From assembly GCA_039105265.1 (NCBI GenBank), contig JAPFFF010000053.1, forward strand, positions 310,001-374,000: a DNA stretch of 64,000 bases, given 5' to 3'. Within the stretch, counting starts at the first letter, position 1, and every line of letters starts with the position of its first letter. The translations under genes and the position numbers were made by a program. Shown here piece after piece: positions 52,868 to 62,917 of the stretch. The DNA comes from Tritrichomonas musculus. Taxonomy: Eukaryota > Parabasalia > Tritrichomonadida > Tritrichomonadidae. Below the pieces are notes generated by a model that was not told where the DNA came from, ran no database searches, and saw only the letters and a list, made by a program, of their open reading frames with translations.

Positions 52868-54954
52868 TGCACATTATAATGATTAAAGTCATTTTCTACT
52901 TAAATAAACTTTTTTAATTTAAATCTCATTCATTTATGTATAATAATGATAAGTATTTTAATTAAATTTTATATAAATAACATATAAGTTAATAATTTTT
53001 ATGTATAAGTCTTCACAGAGGCCTTTTTAAAATTCAGATGAAATGTCTTTTGCACTTGGATATTTTGAAATAAGTAAGTATAAATGCATATGTTTAAAAA
53101 TAAATATTCTCTATATATAAATAGAGAAAATGTATTTATTTTATTACATATAATTAGATATATTCAAAATTTACACTTTTTCGGACATTTTCAATTCAAT
53201 TAAAATCATGATAAATGTATTCAATTTTTCGGACTTTTTTTATCAGAAAAAATCTTTGAAATTTTTACGATCCGACTTTTAAAAAGTGGCAATTTATTGC
53301 AACAATCCAAATTGCTCAGCCAAAGCAAAGTTGAAGGAATTGTGATTTCTTCTGTTTTTTGCACATCTCACGTTTTTCACTCACTTCTTCGCCATTCAGT
53401 AGTTTTTTTAGTTAAAAATGCCGCCGGAGTGGTTTCGTTTAGGTCATGATTGGCGATGAGGCGTGACGTGACGCCAATCTTTTGAAAAATCTATTGGGAA
53501 ACACGTGTGCCTTAGCAGGCAATAGTAGTGCAGCGCCATAAGGTTTCATGAAATTGCTTTTTTTAATATTTTAGTTTTTATTTAAAAAGTTTCTATCGTA
53601 CTTTTTTTCAATTCAATTTTTAATTTAAAAAGACATAATGAAAAGAATGTTTTTATAACTCAAAAATTAATTTTTTTTTCTAATAATTTGCACCCTGTAT
53701 TTTAACAACATATGATTTATATATATTGTCTTTATGGTTATAATTCTTATACAAAAATAAGGTCAAGAAAAACAATGTCCTTGCTTTTTTATTAGAGAAA
53801 TTGATTTTTATTATAACAAATGTTTTATTTTTGAATTTAATGATAATTTATTGATTAATGAGGACTAGAATAATATGTTAATAGGATTTATTCCAGGAAA
53901 TTCGAAGGTTGAAAAAAATGATATATTTTATCTACAGCATCACGATAAAAATCAATAGTCACATTTAATAATTCATGTTATGCACAGTTGAAGAATATAT
54001 AAAAAATAACACCTTTCTTTAATGAATTCAAGAGAAAAAGTTTACTAAAAATTTGAGAACTTCCTAAAAATAGAGTTGGAAATAGGGGTTACAACGATAG
54101 GAAAAAAAAGTTATTTTTTTACTCTAACCAATTTTAATAATAAATACAAATATTTTTTATAAATATTATTTATGTTATTTCTATAAATTTTTTTTTAAGA
54201 AATATCTATAGGCAGTCGAAATATCACTTTTTTAATTTCACAAGGTTTGTTTGATTTCTATAATAAATTAAAATATTAATATTTATGGTTTTCTGTTTTT
54301 TTTTATACTATACTTTAAATATCATTTACTTAAAAAAAATAGTTTTTTGCAAATATCAATCATGAATAGCTTGAAATTCAAAATATACCAAGTTATATCA
54401 ATTATTTGAGAAATTTTAATCTATTATCGATGCATAAAAGATGTTGTATCTGGTTGAATTTGATGTAATTTATAACAATTTAGGTATTAAATATAATCTA
54501 AAGTTCGGAATTGATCTTTTTGGATCTTTATATAAAAAGATAAACGTACCATTTTTTTTTAATTTTTTCAAAAAAATTAAACAAACCTTCTCAATTTCAA
54601 AAAGTGATATCTCCACTGCTAACAGATATTTTAAAAAATTGAGCAATAATTTATATTTGTGAATATATATAGATGATATTTGTTACCTTTATTAATAAAT
54701 TCATCAGATATTTAATTTTTCTTTCAATTTTTTGACAAATTCTTATCGTTGTAGCCCCTATAGTTGGAACTGTTTTTGTCACTATTTTTATGTGTTAAAA
54801 TTTATAAAATATTTACATTTAAAAAAAAGTTAAAAAATATGAATAATTTAATTATTATAATTATATTTAAAATAGAGTCAGAATGGTTTTTTAAAATTTT
54901 ATGTTAAACTGTTTTGACTAATATATTTTATGATAATATAAAATAAATTTTTAA
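52868..54954. other. Intergenic region with one GC-richer island
   Basis: AT-rich apart from about 53330-53560 (listed separately). No gene recognised; a 73-codon frame at 54441-54662 has a Phe/Lys-rich random look. Confidence 0.5.
53330..53560. other. GC-richer island with a strong hairpin
   Basis: This ~230-bp patch stands out from the AT-rich surroundings. GATTGGCG (53448-53455) pairs with CGCCAATC (53472-53479), and the loop itself contains GGCGT/ACGCC. CACGTG occurs nearby (53502). A 36-codon minus-strand frame (MKPYGAALLLPAKAHVF...) and fragments after its stop have protein-like composition. It may be a remnant of a gene or of an element, or a structured RNA; no known class is recognised. 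Confidence 0.4.
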
Positions 54955-55311
54955 ATGCAAAAACAAAAACGACATGAATCATCATGGAATAAGATTCAAG
55001 TAGTAGATGATGATGGCGTGATTGTCATGTGTTATGAACTTGATAAGCTTGGAAAACTTCTGATTAAATTAAAAACACAGAGAAGAAGGAATTTTCAAAA
55101 TGTGCAACAGGGAAAGAACTCAGTATTAAATCAAGGATCAAATAATATAGAAGAAGAGAAAAAAAAAGAAGAAAAAGAAAAAAATCATGCTAAAAAAGAA
55201 CAAATAAATTTAAATATACTTTTTGAATGTGAAGTTGAAGATGAAGATGAAAATCTGAATACATGTGGAGAATATGATTCAGATTATTTGGACAATGTAG
55301 TTTTTTTATAA
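54955..55311 (+). CDS. Hypothetical small charged protein, 118 residues
   Basis: ATG at 54955 to a TAA. The sequence has a basic N-terminal half (HESSWNKIQVVDDDGVIVM, RRRNFQNVQQG), a Glu/Lys run (EEEKKKEEKEK) and an acidic C-terminus (ECEVEDEDENLNT). No domain recognised. Composition differs from random AT-type frames (few Phe/Ile runs), which gives some support to coding. Confidence 0.45.
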   Translation: MQKQKRHESSWNKIQVVDDDGVIVMCYELDKLGKLLIKLKTQRRRNFQNVQQGKNSVLNQGSNNIEEEKKKEEKEKNHAKKEQINLNILFECEVEDEDENLNTCGEYDSDYLDNVVFL

Positions 55312-55473
55312 AAAAAAATTACATTTAACATTTTCTAAAAAGCAATCTGCAATAAAATAAACATCTTTATATTTCATTGATTAGCTAAAACTAACAGATT
55401 ATTTCTACATAATTATTCACATGCTAATAGAAAATCAGTTGTTGAATTAATCTGTTGTATATCAGTCTGATAT

Positions 55474-55664
55474 TTGCATATTCAATCTCTTTCTGAAATT
55501 TCTTTGCCAAATATGATATTAAAAATAAATATTCAAATAAATATTCAAAATTCTTCTTCGATGACTGAAATAGGAGATTATGCTTCCTGCTTGTGTTCTA
55601 ATTTGAGACAAATTTCAATACCTTCAACTGTTACAGTTATCGACGAGTATTTTACTAAACCAAT
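55474..55664 (+). pseudogene. BspA-LRR fragment cut by mariner-like end
   Basis: A short frame without ATG (first codon TTG) carries about two diverged LRR repeats (SSSMTEIGDYASCLCSNLRQI, IPSTVTVIDEYF). Homology ends where a TACAGGGTGG sequence begins at 55665, so the fragment was probably cut by an insertion. Confidence 0.55.
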
Positions 55665-55977
55665 TACAGGGTGGTAAAAAAGCCCGTTCGTCAATCATTA
55701 TTTTAATGAATATTAAATATTTGTTTATTATATCTAAATATTATAATAGATGATTTTTATAGAAATCAATAACTTAAAGAAATCTTCAAATAGGTGCTTC
55801 ACTAATAATTTTCTAATTGAATTTTATATAGCATATCAAAATTTCAATTGTCTTATTAAAATTGATATTTTCAATTGCTAAAAATCATTCTATATTCATA
55901 AAAACATTATATATAAAAAGTTTAAATTGTATATTATTATATATATTAATACAGGGTGGTAAAAAAGTCCGTTCGTC
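55665..55977 (+). mobile_element. Two directly repeated mariner-like ends
   Basis: TA followed by CAGGGTGGTAAAAAAG-C/T-CCGTTCGTCA occurs at 55665-55694 and 55950-55977 in the same orientation, 285 bp apart, each after a TA dinucleotide. TA plus CAGGG...AAAAAGT is the style of Tc1/mariner termini, and mariners are abundant in Trichomonas. No inverted partner or transposase is seen, so these look like solo ends or two truncated copies. Confidence 0.5.
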
Positions 55978-56240
55978 AGGGTTTTTTACAATGTATAGTT
56001 AACATTACTATTTCATATTATATACATATATTCTTTGAATTATAAGTAAAAATAGTATATTATATATTGCTGAAAATCTTTTTAATTAACTTTTAAAAAA
56101 TAAATTTTTTTGGTCCAAAAAAAACTATAATTATCATTTCAACATTCTTCTTTTAAATATTAGAAAGTTTAATATGTATGACACAAGAAAATAAAATTAT
56201 GATAATATTCTAGGCAAAGCAGAAAGTATTTTTCAATTTT
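55978..56240. other. AT-rich intergenic region
   Basis: No gene or element seen. Confidence 0.4.
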
Positions 56241-58811
56241 TTATTTTTTTAATAAAGCATTTTCAAAAGCGTCAATCATTTCGTTTGATTGGTTTGGCTT
56301 TGTTTTTATTGCAAAAATTATTCTTTTGAAATTCATTCCATAAAAATCGTCGATGAGAATTTCTTTGAATATTTGACTGATCATTTTCGGTGAGTTTTCA
56401 AACACTCCGCAACCAAAAGCACCCAAAACGATAACATCGTTTCCTTTATCAACGCAAATATCCAAAATTCTCCTACATCTTTTTTTCATAATATCGAAAA
56501 CGTTTTGCGATTGATTTTTTGTCTGATTTAATTCAGAACAATTGACAGCAACCGCCGAAATAACTGAAACTTTTATCGGCTTAATTAACACATTATTGTC
56601 GTCACGAATGATTAGCACATTTGGCGAATAAATCATGTCGTCATTTCCAAAAGGACTGTAGTCGTTTTTGTTATGCTCGTAGAATTCTTTCTGCTCAACA
56701 AGAGAGAAGTACAAAGTTGACTGTCGTGCAAGCGATTCTTCTTGTGCATTTCGTCCATTAAGAACTCCTCCTCCAGGCTTCGTTGCTGATGCAAAGTTGA
56801 GAACACAAACTTTTTTGGAATAGTCTTTTTTCATTCGAATTGCAGCTGCAAAAGTTGTTTCTCGTGTGACTTCAATTTTGTCATAAATCGAGGCTTTTCC
56901 AAAACGTTTTTTGGTTGGTTCTAAAGTTGGCTGATGATCTGAAAGGATCGTTCTTGTGTGCTGGATTGAGTAATCCAAATCTTGCTTGATGTCAATTGGC
57001 TTTGAATAATTTGGCTGATAAGAACCTTTGGCAACGATTGCTTTGTTTTCGTTGAAAATTTGTATTCGTTTTTTGTTTATTGGAGATAAATGAGGCGGAT
57101 TATCCAAATGATCAGTCGATCCAATTGATTTTTGCACTTTTTCAGTTTGATTATGATTTTCAAATTTTGCTGTTTCTAATGATGGCTTTATTTGCTCATT
57201 CTTCTTCAATTTCGCGTTTTCTGTTTCTAGTGATTTTATTTTTGTAGTTAAATCATTGATTATTTGATTTGATTTATCAATTTGCAGATTTGTTTGCTTG
57301 TTCTTGGTTTCTAATGATTTTATTTTTGCAGTTAATTCATTGATTTGGCTGCTCAATTTATCAATTTCAAGATTTCTTTGTTCATTCTTCTTCAATGTCT
57401 CGTTTTCTGATTCAAGTGATTTTATTTTTTCAGTTAATTCATTGATTCTTTGATTTGATTTATCAATTTGCAGATTTCTCTGTTCATTCTTCTTTAACTT
57501 CTCATTTTCTGTTTCTAGTGATTTTATTTTTTCAGTTAATTCATTGATTCTTTGATTTGATTTATCAATTTGCAGATTTATTTGCTGAATCTCTGTTTCT
57601 AGTGATTTTATTTTTGTATTTGAATCATTAATTCCTTGATTTGGTTTATCATTTTGCTGGTTACTTTGTTTATTTCTCTTTAAATTCTCGTTTTCTGTTT
57701 CAAGCGATTTTATTTTTGCAGTTAATTCATTGATTTGGTTGCTCAATTTATCAATTTCAAGATTTCTTTGTTCATTCTTCTTCAATGTCTCGTTTTCTGA
57801 TTCAAGTGATTTTATTTTTTCAGTTAATTCATTGATTCTTTGATTTAGTTTATCATTTTGCAGATTACTTTGCTTGTTTCCTATTTCTAGTGATTTTATT
57901 TTTGTATTGAAATCATTAATTCCTTGATTTGGCTTATCATTTTGCAGGTTTCTCTGTTCATTCTTCTTTAACTTCTCGTTTTCTGTTTCAAGCGATTTTA
58001 TTTTTGCAGTTAATTCATTAATTCTCTGATCTGAGTCATTCGTTTTCAATTCTTCATTTTCAGTTTTTATTTGATTGATTTCATTTTCCATCTTCAGCAA
58101 ATACTTGAAAACGCTCTGCTTGTTGCCGTAGCTCAAATGAAAAATGTCGAGAAACGGCAAAAGTGAAAGCTTTGTTTCAATTGATTTAATGACGAACTGG
58201 TACAAGTCATTCGGTGGAATCAAAGCTTTGTCGGTGCATTTTCTGAATATTCTGAAAATGGCAGAAACCGGAAAATTAGTCAAAAATGACTTTTTAAAGC
58301 ATTCTTCAATTCTTTCACTTAACTTTTGGTCCATTTTTCCGCATTCTAAGAATTCAAGGAATAATTGTTCTTCTTCTTTGCATATTTCTCCTTTGTGTAA
58401 AATCAAATAAATTGTTTTTGTGTCTTCAATTTGAATGCAGGTTTTTTTTAAATATTCAATTAAATTTTTTATGTCGAAATGCTTAGATAACTTAAAAATA
58501 TCGAAGAATGATTCTATATTTATATCTTGAGATTCACCAGCAATTAAATTAATAAATGTCGAAAAGTTTTTATTATCTATTTTTAATTTTTCTTGAGATT
58601 CGCGGAGTTCGTAGAGAAATTCATCTTCTACTGTTTTTATAATATTATCTGATTTAAGTTTGGCTTTTTCATCTAACTTTTTCTTTAACATTCGTGAATA
58701 ATTAGATAATTCTGTTATATCAATTTTCCTTCCAAAATAGAGTTGCTTATTTGTTGATAAGTTTTGATCTGATTTATATAGTTGAAAAGAAAATCGTTGC
58801 GTTTGATTCAT
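56241..58811 (-). CDS. BTB-like / coiled-coil / PARG (TIGR02452-type) fusion protein
   Basis: 856 residues from the ATG at 58811. Residues 1-245 form a BTB/BACK-like N-terminus like that of the gene at 17276-18676 (FINLIAGESQDINIESFFDIFKL...). Residues about 247-547 are a long coiled coil built from imperfect repeats of NQRINELTEKIKSLETENEKL type. After a Ser/Pro-rich linker, residues about 600-856 match the TIGR02452 family of microbial-type poly(ADP-ribose) glycohydrolases: TRETTFAAAI, the loop PGGGVLNGRNAQEES with G680-G682 and Q690-E691-E692, SVISAVAVNCSEL, IVLGAFGCGVFENSP. The GGG...QEE signature with its catalytic Glu pair is intact, so hydrolysis of ADP-ribose polymers is likely. The BTB-like and coiled-coil parts suggest oligomerisation or recruitment. 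Cell location is unknown. Confidence 0.85.
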   Translation of the reverse strand: MNQTQRFSFQLYKSDQNLSTNKQLYFGRKIDITELSNYSRMLKKKLDEKAKLKSDNIIKTVEDEFLYELRESQEKLKIDNKNFSTFINLIAGESQDINIESFFDIFKLSKHFDIKNLIEYLKKTCIQIEDTKTIYLILHKGEICKEEEQLFLEFLECGKMDQKLSERIEECFKKSFLTNFPVSAIFRIFRKCTDKALIPPNDLYQFVIKSIETKLSLLPFLDIFHLSYGNKQSVFKYLLKMENEINQIKTENEELKTNDSDQRINELTAKIKSLETENEKLKKNEQRNLQNDKPNQGINDFNTKIKSLEIGNKQSNLQNDKLNQRINELTEKIKSLESENETLKKNEQRNLEIDKLSNQINELTAKIKSLETENENLKRNKQSNQQNDKPNQGINDSNTKIKSLETEIQQINLQIDKSNQRINELTEKIKSLETENEKLKKNEQRNLQIDKSNQRINELTEKIKSLESENETLKKNEQRNLEIDKLSSQINELTAKIKSLETKNKQTNLQIDKSNQIINDLTTKIKSLETENAKLKKNEQIKPSLETAKFENHNQTEKVQKSIGSTDHLDNPPHLSPINKKRIQIFNENKAIVAKGSYQPNYSKPIDIKQDLDYSIQHTRTILSDHQPTLEPTKKRFGKASIYDKIEVTRETTFAAAIRMKKDYSKKVCVLNFASATKPGGGVLNGRNAQEESLARQSTLYFSLVEQKEFYEHNKNDYSPFGNDDMIYSPNVLIIRDDNNVLIKPIKVSVISAVAVNCSELNQTKNQSQNVFDIMKKRCRRILDICVDKGNDVIVLGAFGCGVFENSPKMISQIFKEILIDDFYGMNFKRIIFAIKTKPNQSNEMIDAFENALLKK
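57170..58070 (-). repeat. Coiled-coil-coding internal repeats
   Basis: Phrases such as TTCAGTTAATTCATTGATTC and CAAGTGATTTTATTTTTTC recur every ~100 bp. A block of about 110 bp starting GGCTGCTCAATTTATC (57347) is repeated almost exactly from about 57738, showing duplication of larger segments within the coiled coil. Confidence 0.7.
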
Positions 58812-58988
58812 TTAAAAAAATAAAAAAATAATACCTGATCGTTTTTAATTGAAATTTTAAGTCAAAAGAAAAAAACAAATTTGAATATCTGAATTTAATC
58901 AAAATATTATACAAATATTATAATGCATTTATCTTTATTAAATTATTAATTTCAAAATATCGTGAGAATTTCAGATATTTTTCAATCT
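58812..58988. other. Short intergenic region
   Basis: About 180 bp between two genes on the same strand; no motif recognised. Confidence 0.3.
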
Positions 58989-59978
58989 CTATTTTTTAGA
59001 ATCCAAATTTGCAAGAAACTTTCCTAATAAATATGCCGGATATTCGCCAATTATCCACAAGAATACTCTTCCAATAATAGCATTAGCACTACAATCGACA
59101 ATTTTTGACTTTCCTAGAGTTTTCATTACATATTCACAAACTTCATCACTTGTTGGAAACAATTTTCCAGTATCTAAGCTTTTTTCTTGAGAATTTGAAA
59201 ATCTACTGAAAAATTTAGAATTTGAAAACAAACCAGGCTGCATTGCTGTTATATCCAAGTTCTTTCCATATTTTTCAATTGAAAGATGACTAGCTAATGC
59301 TGAGTCATATGCCTTAACTGCGCAATATAATGCTGAATGAGGAGTTGACATGTCTGCTAAAGCTGAAGAAGTAAAGTAGAGAAGGCATCTGTCATTTTTG
59401 GAATGATAAATTATGTTTTTATTTTTGTTAATAATTTCACGTGCAAGTTGTGCATATGTTGTGCACATTGTATTAATAAAATCATGAATTTTTTTGTTTT
59501 CTAGTGTAATAAAAGGATCAAAAATTCCATATCCAGCATTAATAATAAATATTTTTACATCATATTTAGGATCTTCGATTTTTTCTGAAACAAGTCTAAC
59601 ACCGGCTTCATAATTTGAAAAATCTGCTATTAAAGGTTCAAATTTAACTTTTGGGTATTTTGTTTCAACTTCATTTTTGGCATTTTCAAGGGCTTCTGTA
59701 TTTCTCCCAGTTCCTATAATATTATAGCCTTGTTCAGCGAGTTTTAATGAAATTTTTAACCCAAGACCTCCATTTGCTCCAGTAACCAAGGCCCGATCAG
59801 AATGATATTTTTGGTTTAATTTGATAGTTGGTGAGAAATAACTAATAATCCATCTGTAAAAAATAAATACGCTATGAAAAATGCATAATATTCCTGAAAA
59901 ATAGCAAATTGATTCAAATAATGATATTCAAGATATACACTGAAAAAGTTAAAAATATATCAAATCATTTAAAATAAA
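58989..59978 (-). CDS. Short-chain dehydrogenase/reductase, membrane-anchored HSD17B12-like; start unresolved
   Basis: The Rossmann core is clear: LVTGANGGLGLKISLKLAEQG (TGxxxGxG cofactor loop), NAGYG, catalytic Ser in YFTSSAL, and YCAVK (YxxxK), followed by MQPGLFS and a hydrophobic C-terminal stretch (AIIGRVFLWIIGEYPAYLLG). The nominal frame starts at a TTG (59789), inside the cofactor loop. Upstream the same frame stays open to about 59978 and encodes a hydrophobic anchor (AFFIAYLFFYRWIISYF) and a linker ending SDRALVTGA, exactly the layout of membrane-bound very-long-chain 3-oxoacyl-CoA reductases / 17-beta-HSDs. No in-frame ATG exists before a stop. So either a first exon is spliced on, the start codon was lost, or a non-ATG start is used. 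The substrate is not predictable. Confidence 0.75.
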
Positions 59979-60356
59979 AAAGTTGGCCGGCAAAAAATAA
60001 AACCAATTTTTTTAGAAATAATTTTTATCTTGTTCAATCAAACAATTCAATCACGATTATTATTCATATACTTTTTGCATACGTCTTTGTACTCTGTACT
60101 TTTGCAACAAAATTGAATAGAATGTTTATTCCCTATCGGTGTGTACTCTCATATTTATATCATTAATTAATTAATTTATATATATTCCCTTCTATTATTT
60201 TAAGTTTTTTTTTGGGGAAAACCTTTAATAAAAAAAAAATCAAATAATTGACTTCATAATATATATAGATAAAAAAATAATAATAAAATATTGCTTTAAT
60301 ACAAAGATATATAGAATTGAAATTTATTTCAAACAAACGATAAGTTTTTTATTCAA
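59979..60356. other. Divergent intergenic region
   Basis: About 380 bp between the SDR and the LRR gene; AT-rich. A minus-strand GTATGC at about 60080-60085 resembles the trichomonad 5' splice motif GTATGT and could mark a leader exon of the SDR gene, but no convincing coding exon precedes it. Confidence 0.3.
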
Positions 60357-62489
60357 ATGAAAATCAACCAAATCGAATATGAATTAAACAAAGAAAATCT
60401 GACAGCTAGTATTACTAATTCACCAGATGCAAATGGCGACATTTTGATACCATATTCGATCAACGTTGAAAACAATATTTTTATAATTACAAAAATTGAA
60501 AAAAAGTCTTTTTTATTCAACGAAACCATTGCATCCATTAAATTTCCAGACAATTCTGATATTCAGACTATTTGTAGCAATTCCTTTGCCAATTCCTCTC
60601 TAAAAAAAATTGTAATTACACCAAAAATTCTTGAAATTGAAAAAAGGGCCTTTTTCAATTGTTCCTTTTTAAAATCTGTCACTTTTTCAAATAATTCAAA
60701 GCTTCATTCAATAGGGGAATTTTCATTCAGCCAGACAAATCTCGTCAATCTTTCAATACCTTCCAGTGTCATTCAAATTAACGAAGGTGCTTTTTCGCAT
60801 TGTTCTCAACTTAAATTTGTCACTTTTTCAAATGAATCAAAACTTATTGTAATTTGCAAATCAGCTTTTTCATACACATCAATCAAAGAGATCACGATCC
60901 CAACAAGTGTTGTTTCAATTGAAGAATCTGCCTTTTCAAACTGTAAAAATCTTCAGAGAGTCATTTTTCCATTCAATTCGAAAATCGATTCAATTGGCAA
61001 GTCAGCTTTTTCATTCACGGCTTTAGAAAAAGTTTTGATTGAAGAAAATATTACAGAAATTGAAGAGAACACATTCAATGGATGCAAAAAATTGAGAAAA
61101 GTTTATTTAACAGAGAATTCAAAGTTGCGTTCAATTCACAAAAAAGCTTTTTATGGGACTTCTCTCAAAAAGTTGTACATACCACCACTTGTTGAAGAAT
61201 TGGAAGATGGATGGTGCAATGGAACTGAATTAGTAAATATAAATATTGATCCCAAAAATAAGTATTTTACTGTTTATGATGACAAGTTTGTTTTTGGTAA
61301 ATCTGACAAAAAAAGTGATTTTTTTGACATCCTTGTTTACGCTTGCTGTGATGTTACATCGTTTGAAATTCCAGCAAATATTGCCTCTGTTTCACCGTTT
61401 GCTTTTGCTGATTGTAAAGATTTCTCTAAGTTAACTGTGTCGCCTGAAAATAAGCATTTTGGATGCTTAAAAGATGGAATTGTTGTTTTTGAGTATGACA
61501 CAATCGTGTTTGTTCCAAGTCGTATTCAAAAAGTTAGTATTCCTTCATTTGTAAAGAATATTGCATCCTATTCATTCTCTGGATGTCATGATATTCAAAC
61601 CATTGTGATATCTCCAAATTCACAACTTTTTTCAATAGATAAATGTGCATTCTTTCGGTCAATAATCGCAAAAATTGACATTCCTCCAAGCGTTACTCAA
61701 ATAAACGAGTATGCTTTTGCTGAATGCAAAAATTTGGTTGAAATCACTTTTGCATCAAATTCAAAACTTTCATTAATTGATAAATATGCATTTTATTCAT
61801 CTGGAATTGAAAAAGTTTCTCTTCCATCAAGCGTAACTCAAATTGGCAGTCATGCATTTTCAAAATGTCTTAATTTGAAATCATTTAACTTTCCTTTTGA
61901 TTCAAAAATAAGCATAATTAATGAATGCTTGTTTGAATCATCTAGTATTGAAGCGATTTCAATCCCATCATCAGTTGTTTATATCGAAAAAGCAGCTTTT
62001 AATTGCTGTCAAAAATTGAAATCTGTCATTTTTCAAGATGAATCAAAACTATTCACAATTGGATGCAAAGCATTTAGTAAAACATTAATTGACTGCGTTT
62101 TTATTCCACCCAATGTTAATAAAATTGATGATTATGCATTTTGCAATTGTGATAATCTGAAAACAATCAATTTTTCAGATAATATAAATTTGGAAACAAT
62201 TGGGTATTTGTCGTTTGCTTACACGTCAATTGAAAAAGTTGTATTTCCAGCTAGTTTGAATTTAATAGAAGAATGTGCCTTTTATTTATGTAAAGAAATA
62301 AAATATTGTGAATTTTTAGGAGAATATGTTACAATTGGTCAAAACTGCTTTCAGGAATTACCAAACTTTTTCACAGCATCATTTACTAATGCATTAGAAA
62401 TAGACATATATGACAAAACATTTGGAAATTTATCAGAACATTTTACACTCTTCATTCCTTCTGATTCCATATTAACAATTCATCGTTAA
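60357..62489 (+). CDS. Long BspA-type leucine-rich repeat protein
   Basis: 710 residues from the ATG at 60357. A short N-terminal cap (MKINQIEYELNKENLTASI) is followed by LRR_5/TpLRR repeats to the end, in an alternating two-repeat pattern of about 46 residues: NSKLxSIxxxAFxxTxIxxI then IPxSVxxIxExAFxxCxxL. An island around residues 295-390 (DPKNKYFTVYDDKFVFG, SPENKHFGCLKDGIVVFEYD) breaks the periodicity, as in many trichomonad BspA proteins. No signal peptide or membrane anchor is seen, so surface exposure is not supported. Function unknown. Confidence 0.9.
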   Translation: MKINQIEYELNKENLTASITNSPDANGDILIPYSINVENNIFIITKIEKKSFLFNETIASIKFPDNSDIQTICSNSFANSSLKKIVITPKILEIEKRAFFNCSFLKSVTFSNNSKLHSIGEFSFSQTNLVNLSIPSSVIQINEGAFSHCSQLKFVTFSNESKLIVICKSAFSYTSIKEITIPTSVVSIEESAFSNCKNLQRVIFPFNSKIDSIGKSAFSFTALEKVLIEENITEIEENTFNGCKKLRKVYLTENSKLRSIHKKAFYGTSLKKLYIPPLVEELEDGWCNGTELVNINIDPKNKYFTVYDDKFVFGKSDKKSDFFDILVYACCDVTSFEIPANIASVSPFAFADCKDFSKLTVSPENKHFGCLKDGIVVFEYDTIVFVPSRIQKVSIPSFVKNIASYSFSGCHDIQTIVISPNSQLFSIDKCAFFRSIIAKIDIPPSVTQINEYAFAECKNLVEITFASNSKLSLIDKYAFYSSGIEKVSLPSSVTQIGSHAFSKCLNLKSFNFPFDSKISIINECLFESSSIEAISIPSSVVYIEKAAFNCCQKLKSVIFQDESKLFTIGCKAFSKTLIDCVFIPPNVNKIDDYAFCNCDNLKTINFSDNINLETIGYLSFAYTSIEKVVFPASLNLIEECAFYLCKEIKYCEFLGEYVTIGQNCFQELPNFFTASFTNALEIDIYDKTFGNLSEHFTLFIPSDSILTIHR

Positions 62490-62917
62490 TAAATGCTACA
62501 TAATAAATTTTTAATAATCCAATAATTGTTTATTTTTCTCTCTCTCTCTCTAATTGCTTTATATCTTCCTTCAGAGAAAAAATGATGAAACTTTATCACC
62601 TTTTTGTAAAAATCTAGTTATTATTTTAGCTGATTTTGCTTAAATGAATTTCAATTCCTTTAAATAAATGTTTCATCTTATATTTTTTCTTGTTGGTTTT
62701 GTTGTGAATTTTTTTCAACCGTTTTTGCAAATTTTCAATACATTTCAAAAAAAGCAAAGTAAAACACAATTAAAAATGATTTATATATTTTTTTTATTAA
62801 AATGAGGCTCTTTTTCGTTATATACAAATCAAAAGAATTCTTTCAATTAAAATTTTCAATATAAATCAAAATTATATTTTTATTTTGTTTATAAAATGAA
62901 GTCAGCTTGATCCATAA
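62490..62917. other. Convergent intergenic region
   Basis: About 430 bp; a (TC) microsatellite of about 16 bp at 62536-62551. No gene seen. Confidence 0.4.

Noticed and set aside
53448-53479. tRNA gene in the GC-richer island
   Set aside because: The hairpin does not extend to a cloverleaf; no B-box-like GGTTCGAATCC-type sequence in place.
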